Source: Branchiostoma floridae (lineage: Eukaryota > Chordata > Leptocardii > Amphioxiformes > Branchiostomatidae). Taken from it: a stretch of 64,000 nucleotides of DNA. Location: positions 27,343,944 to 27,407,943 of the forward strand of contig NC_049982.1 of NCBI RefSeq assembly GCF_000003815.2. The letters are read 5' to 3'. Positions 63,660 through 64,000 of the stretch are shown here, piece after piece. Made by a program: the position numbers and the translations under genes. Each line of letters starts with the position of its first letter. Position 1 is the first letter of the stretch. The notes under the pieces are model-generated. The model ran no database searches and was not told where the DNA came from. It was given only the letters and a program-made list of their open reading frames with translations.

Positions 63660-63835
63660 TAAAAATGCCTCCGCTTACTTGTGTTGCGATGGGACCTGGA
63701 CGATAATAGCTTGGAAGAAAAAATGCCTCAGTTTACTTGTGTTGCCATGGGACCTGGACGATAATAGCTTGGAAGAAAAAATGCCTCAGTTTACTTGTGT
63801 TGCCATGAGACCTGGGCGGTAACAGGTTGGATGTG
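63660..63835. repeat. Three 59-60-bp minisatellite units
   Basis: The unit tttacttgtgttgccatggg, then acctggacgataatagcttgg and aagaaaaaatgcctc, occurs three times. Outside it, 63407-64000 shows nothing recognisable beyond the presumed promoter of the lectin gene. Confidence 0.9.
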
Positions 63836-64000
63836 TAGTAGAGTAGTAGTAGTAGACTGGTTTGTAAAGCAAGCGTATATACGCATAACAGGCCTCCAAG
63901 CAGTCTGGGAGGCTGAATTGCTAGTCTCTACCAGACTCCGGATCGCTGGAAAAATCGTAGAAATGGAACAAATAGAGGAGTAAGCCGGCCAGAGGAATAT

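Overview
The window looks like animal nuclear DNA, most likely a lancelet (Branchiostoma). The reasons are spliced genes with good GT-AG junctions, a Shaker-type potassium channel, a secreted EGF/C-type-lectin gene with all-phase-1 exons, tandem nucleotidyltransferase-TPR genes, tRNA- and 5S-derived SINEs, many MITEs, and a complete Polinton. The species assignment is inference. There are two assembly gaps (12797-13078 and 25100-25335).

Region 1 (1-33800) is a tandem duplication of one gene type. Each unit encodes a protein with N-terminal TPR-like segments, a GlnD/DUF294-like nucleotidyltransferase domain and about twelve 44-residue kinesin-light-chain-type TPRs. Positions 1-1560 match the 3' flank of an upstream copy. 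Copy 1 runs 5.6-20.7 kb plus flank to 23.0 kb, and copy 2 runs 25.07-31.15 kb plus flank to about 33.8 kb. A 5'-truncated LINE with a perfect 15-bp target duplication lies ahead of copy 1. The 3' end of copy 1 is broken by two large non-autonomous DNA transposons of one family (11422-15488 and 15734-20692). Both have the terminus CACRGCACGAAA, 3-bp target duplications, and internal satellites carrying GC hairpins. Copy 2 carries a +1 frameshift in its TPR array.

Region 2 (33800-38037) holds a hAT-like MITE, an intronless Shaker-like Kv channel gene (minus strand) and a 230-bp MITE.

Region 3 (38038-54461) is a 16.4-kb Polinton/Maverick (adintovirus-like) element bounded by diverged terminal inverted repeats. 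The left block (+) encodes a frame-broken Bcl-2-like gene, a double-PC4 protein, a chromodomain integrase, the minor capsid (penton) protein, a small basic protein, the major capsid protein and an adenain-like protease. The right block (-) encodes two small conserved proteins, the packaging ATPase and a 1437-residue protein-primed-type DNA polymerase B. Last, inside the right repeat, is an intact intronless ribonucleotide reductase R2 gene (+). Replication, integration, capsid and packaging functions are intact as open frames. The R2, PC4 and Bcl-2-like genes are cargo that would supply nucleotides, bind single-stranded DNA or modulate transcription, and affect apoptosis.

Region 4 (54462-64000) has intergenic repeats and a minus-strand multi-exon gene (63406 down to 56951). 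It encodes a secreted protein with, in order, a signal peptide, an uncharacterised Cys-rich domain, two EGF domains, a C-type lectin domain, two more EGF domains and a short Cys-rich exon. Its introns contain MITEs and a composite tRNA/5S-related SINE.
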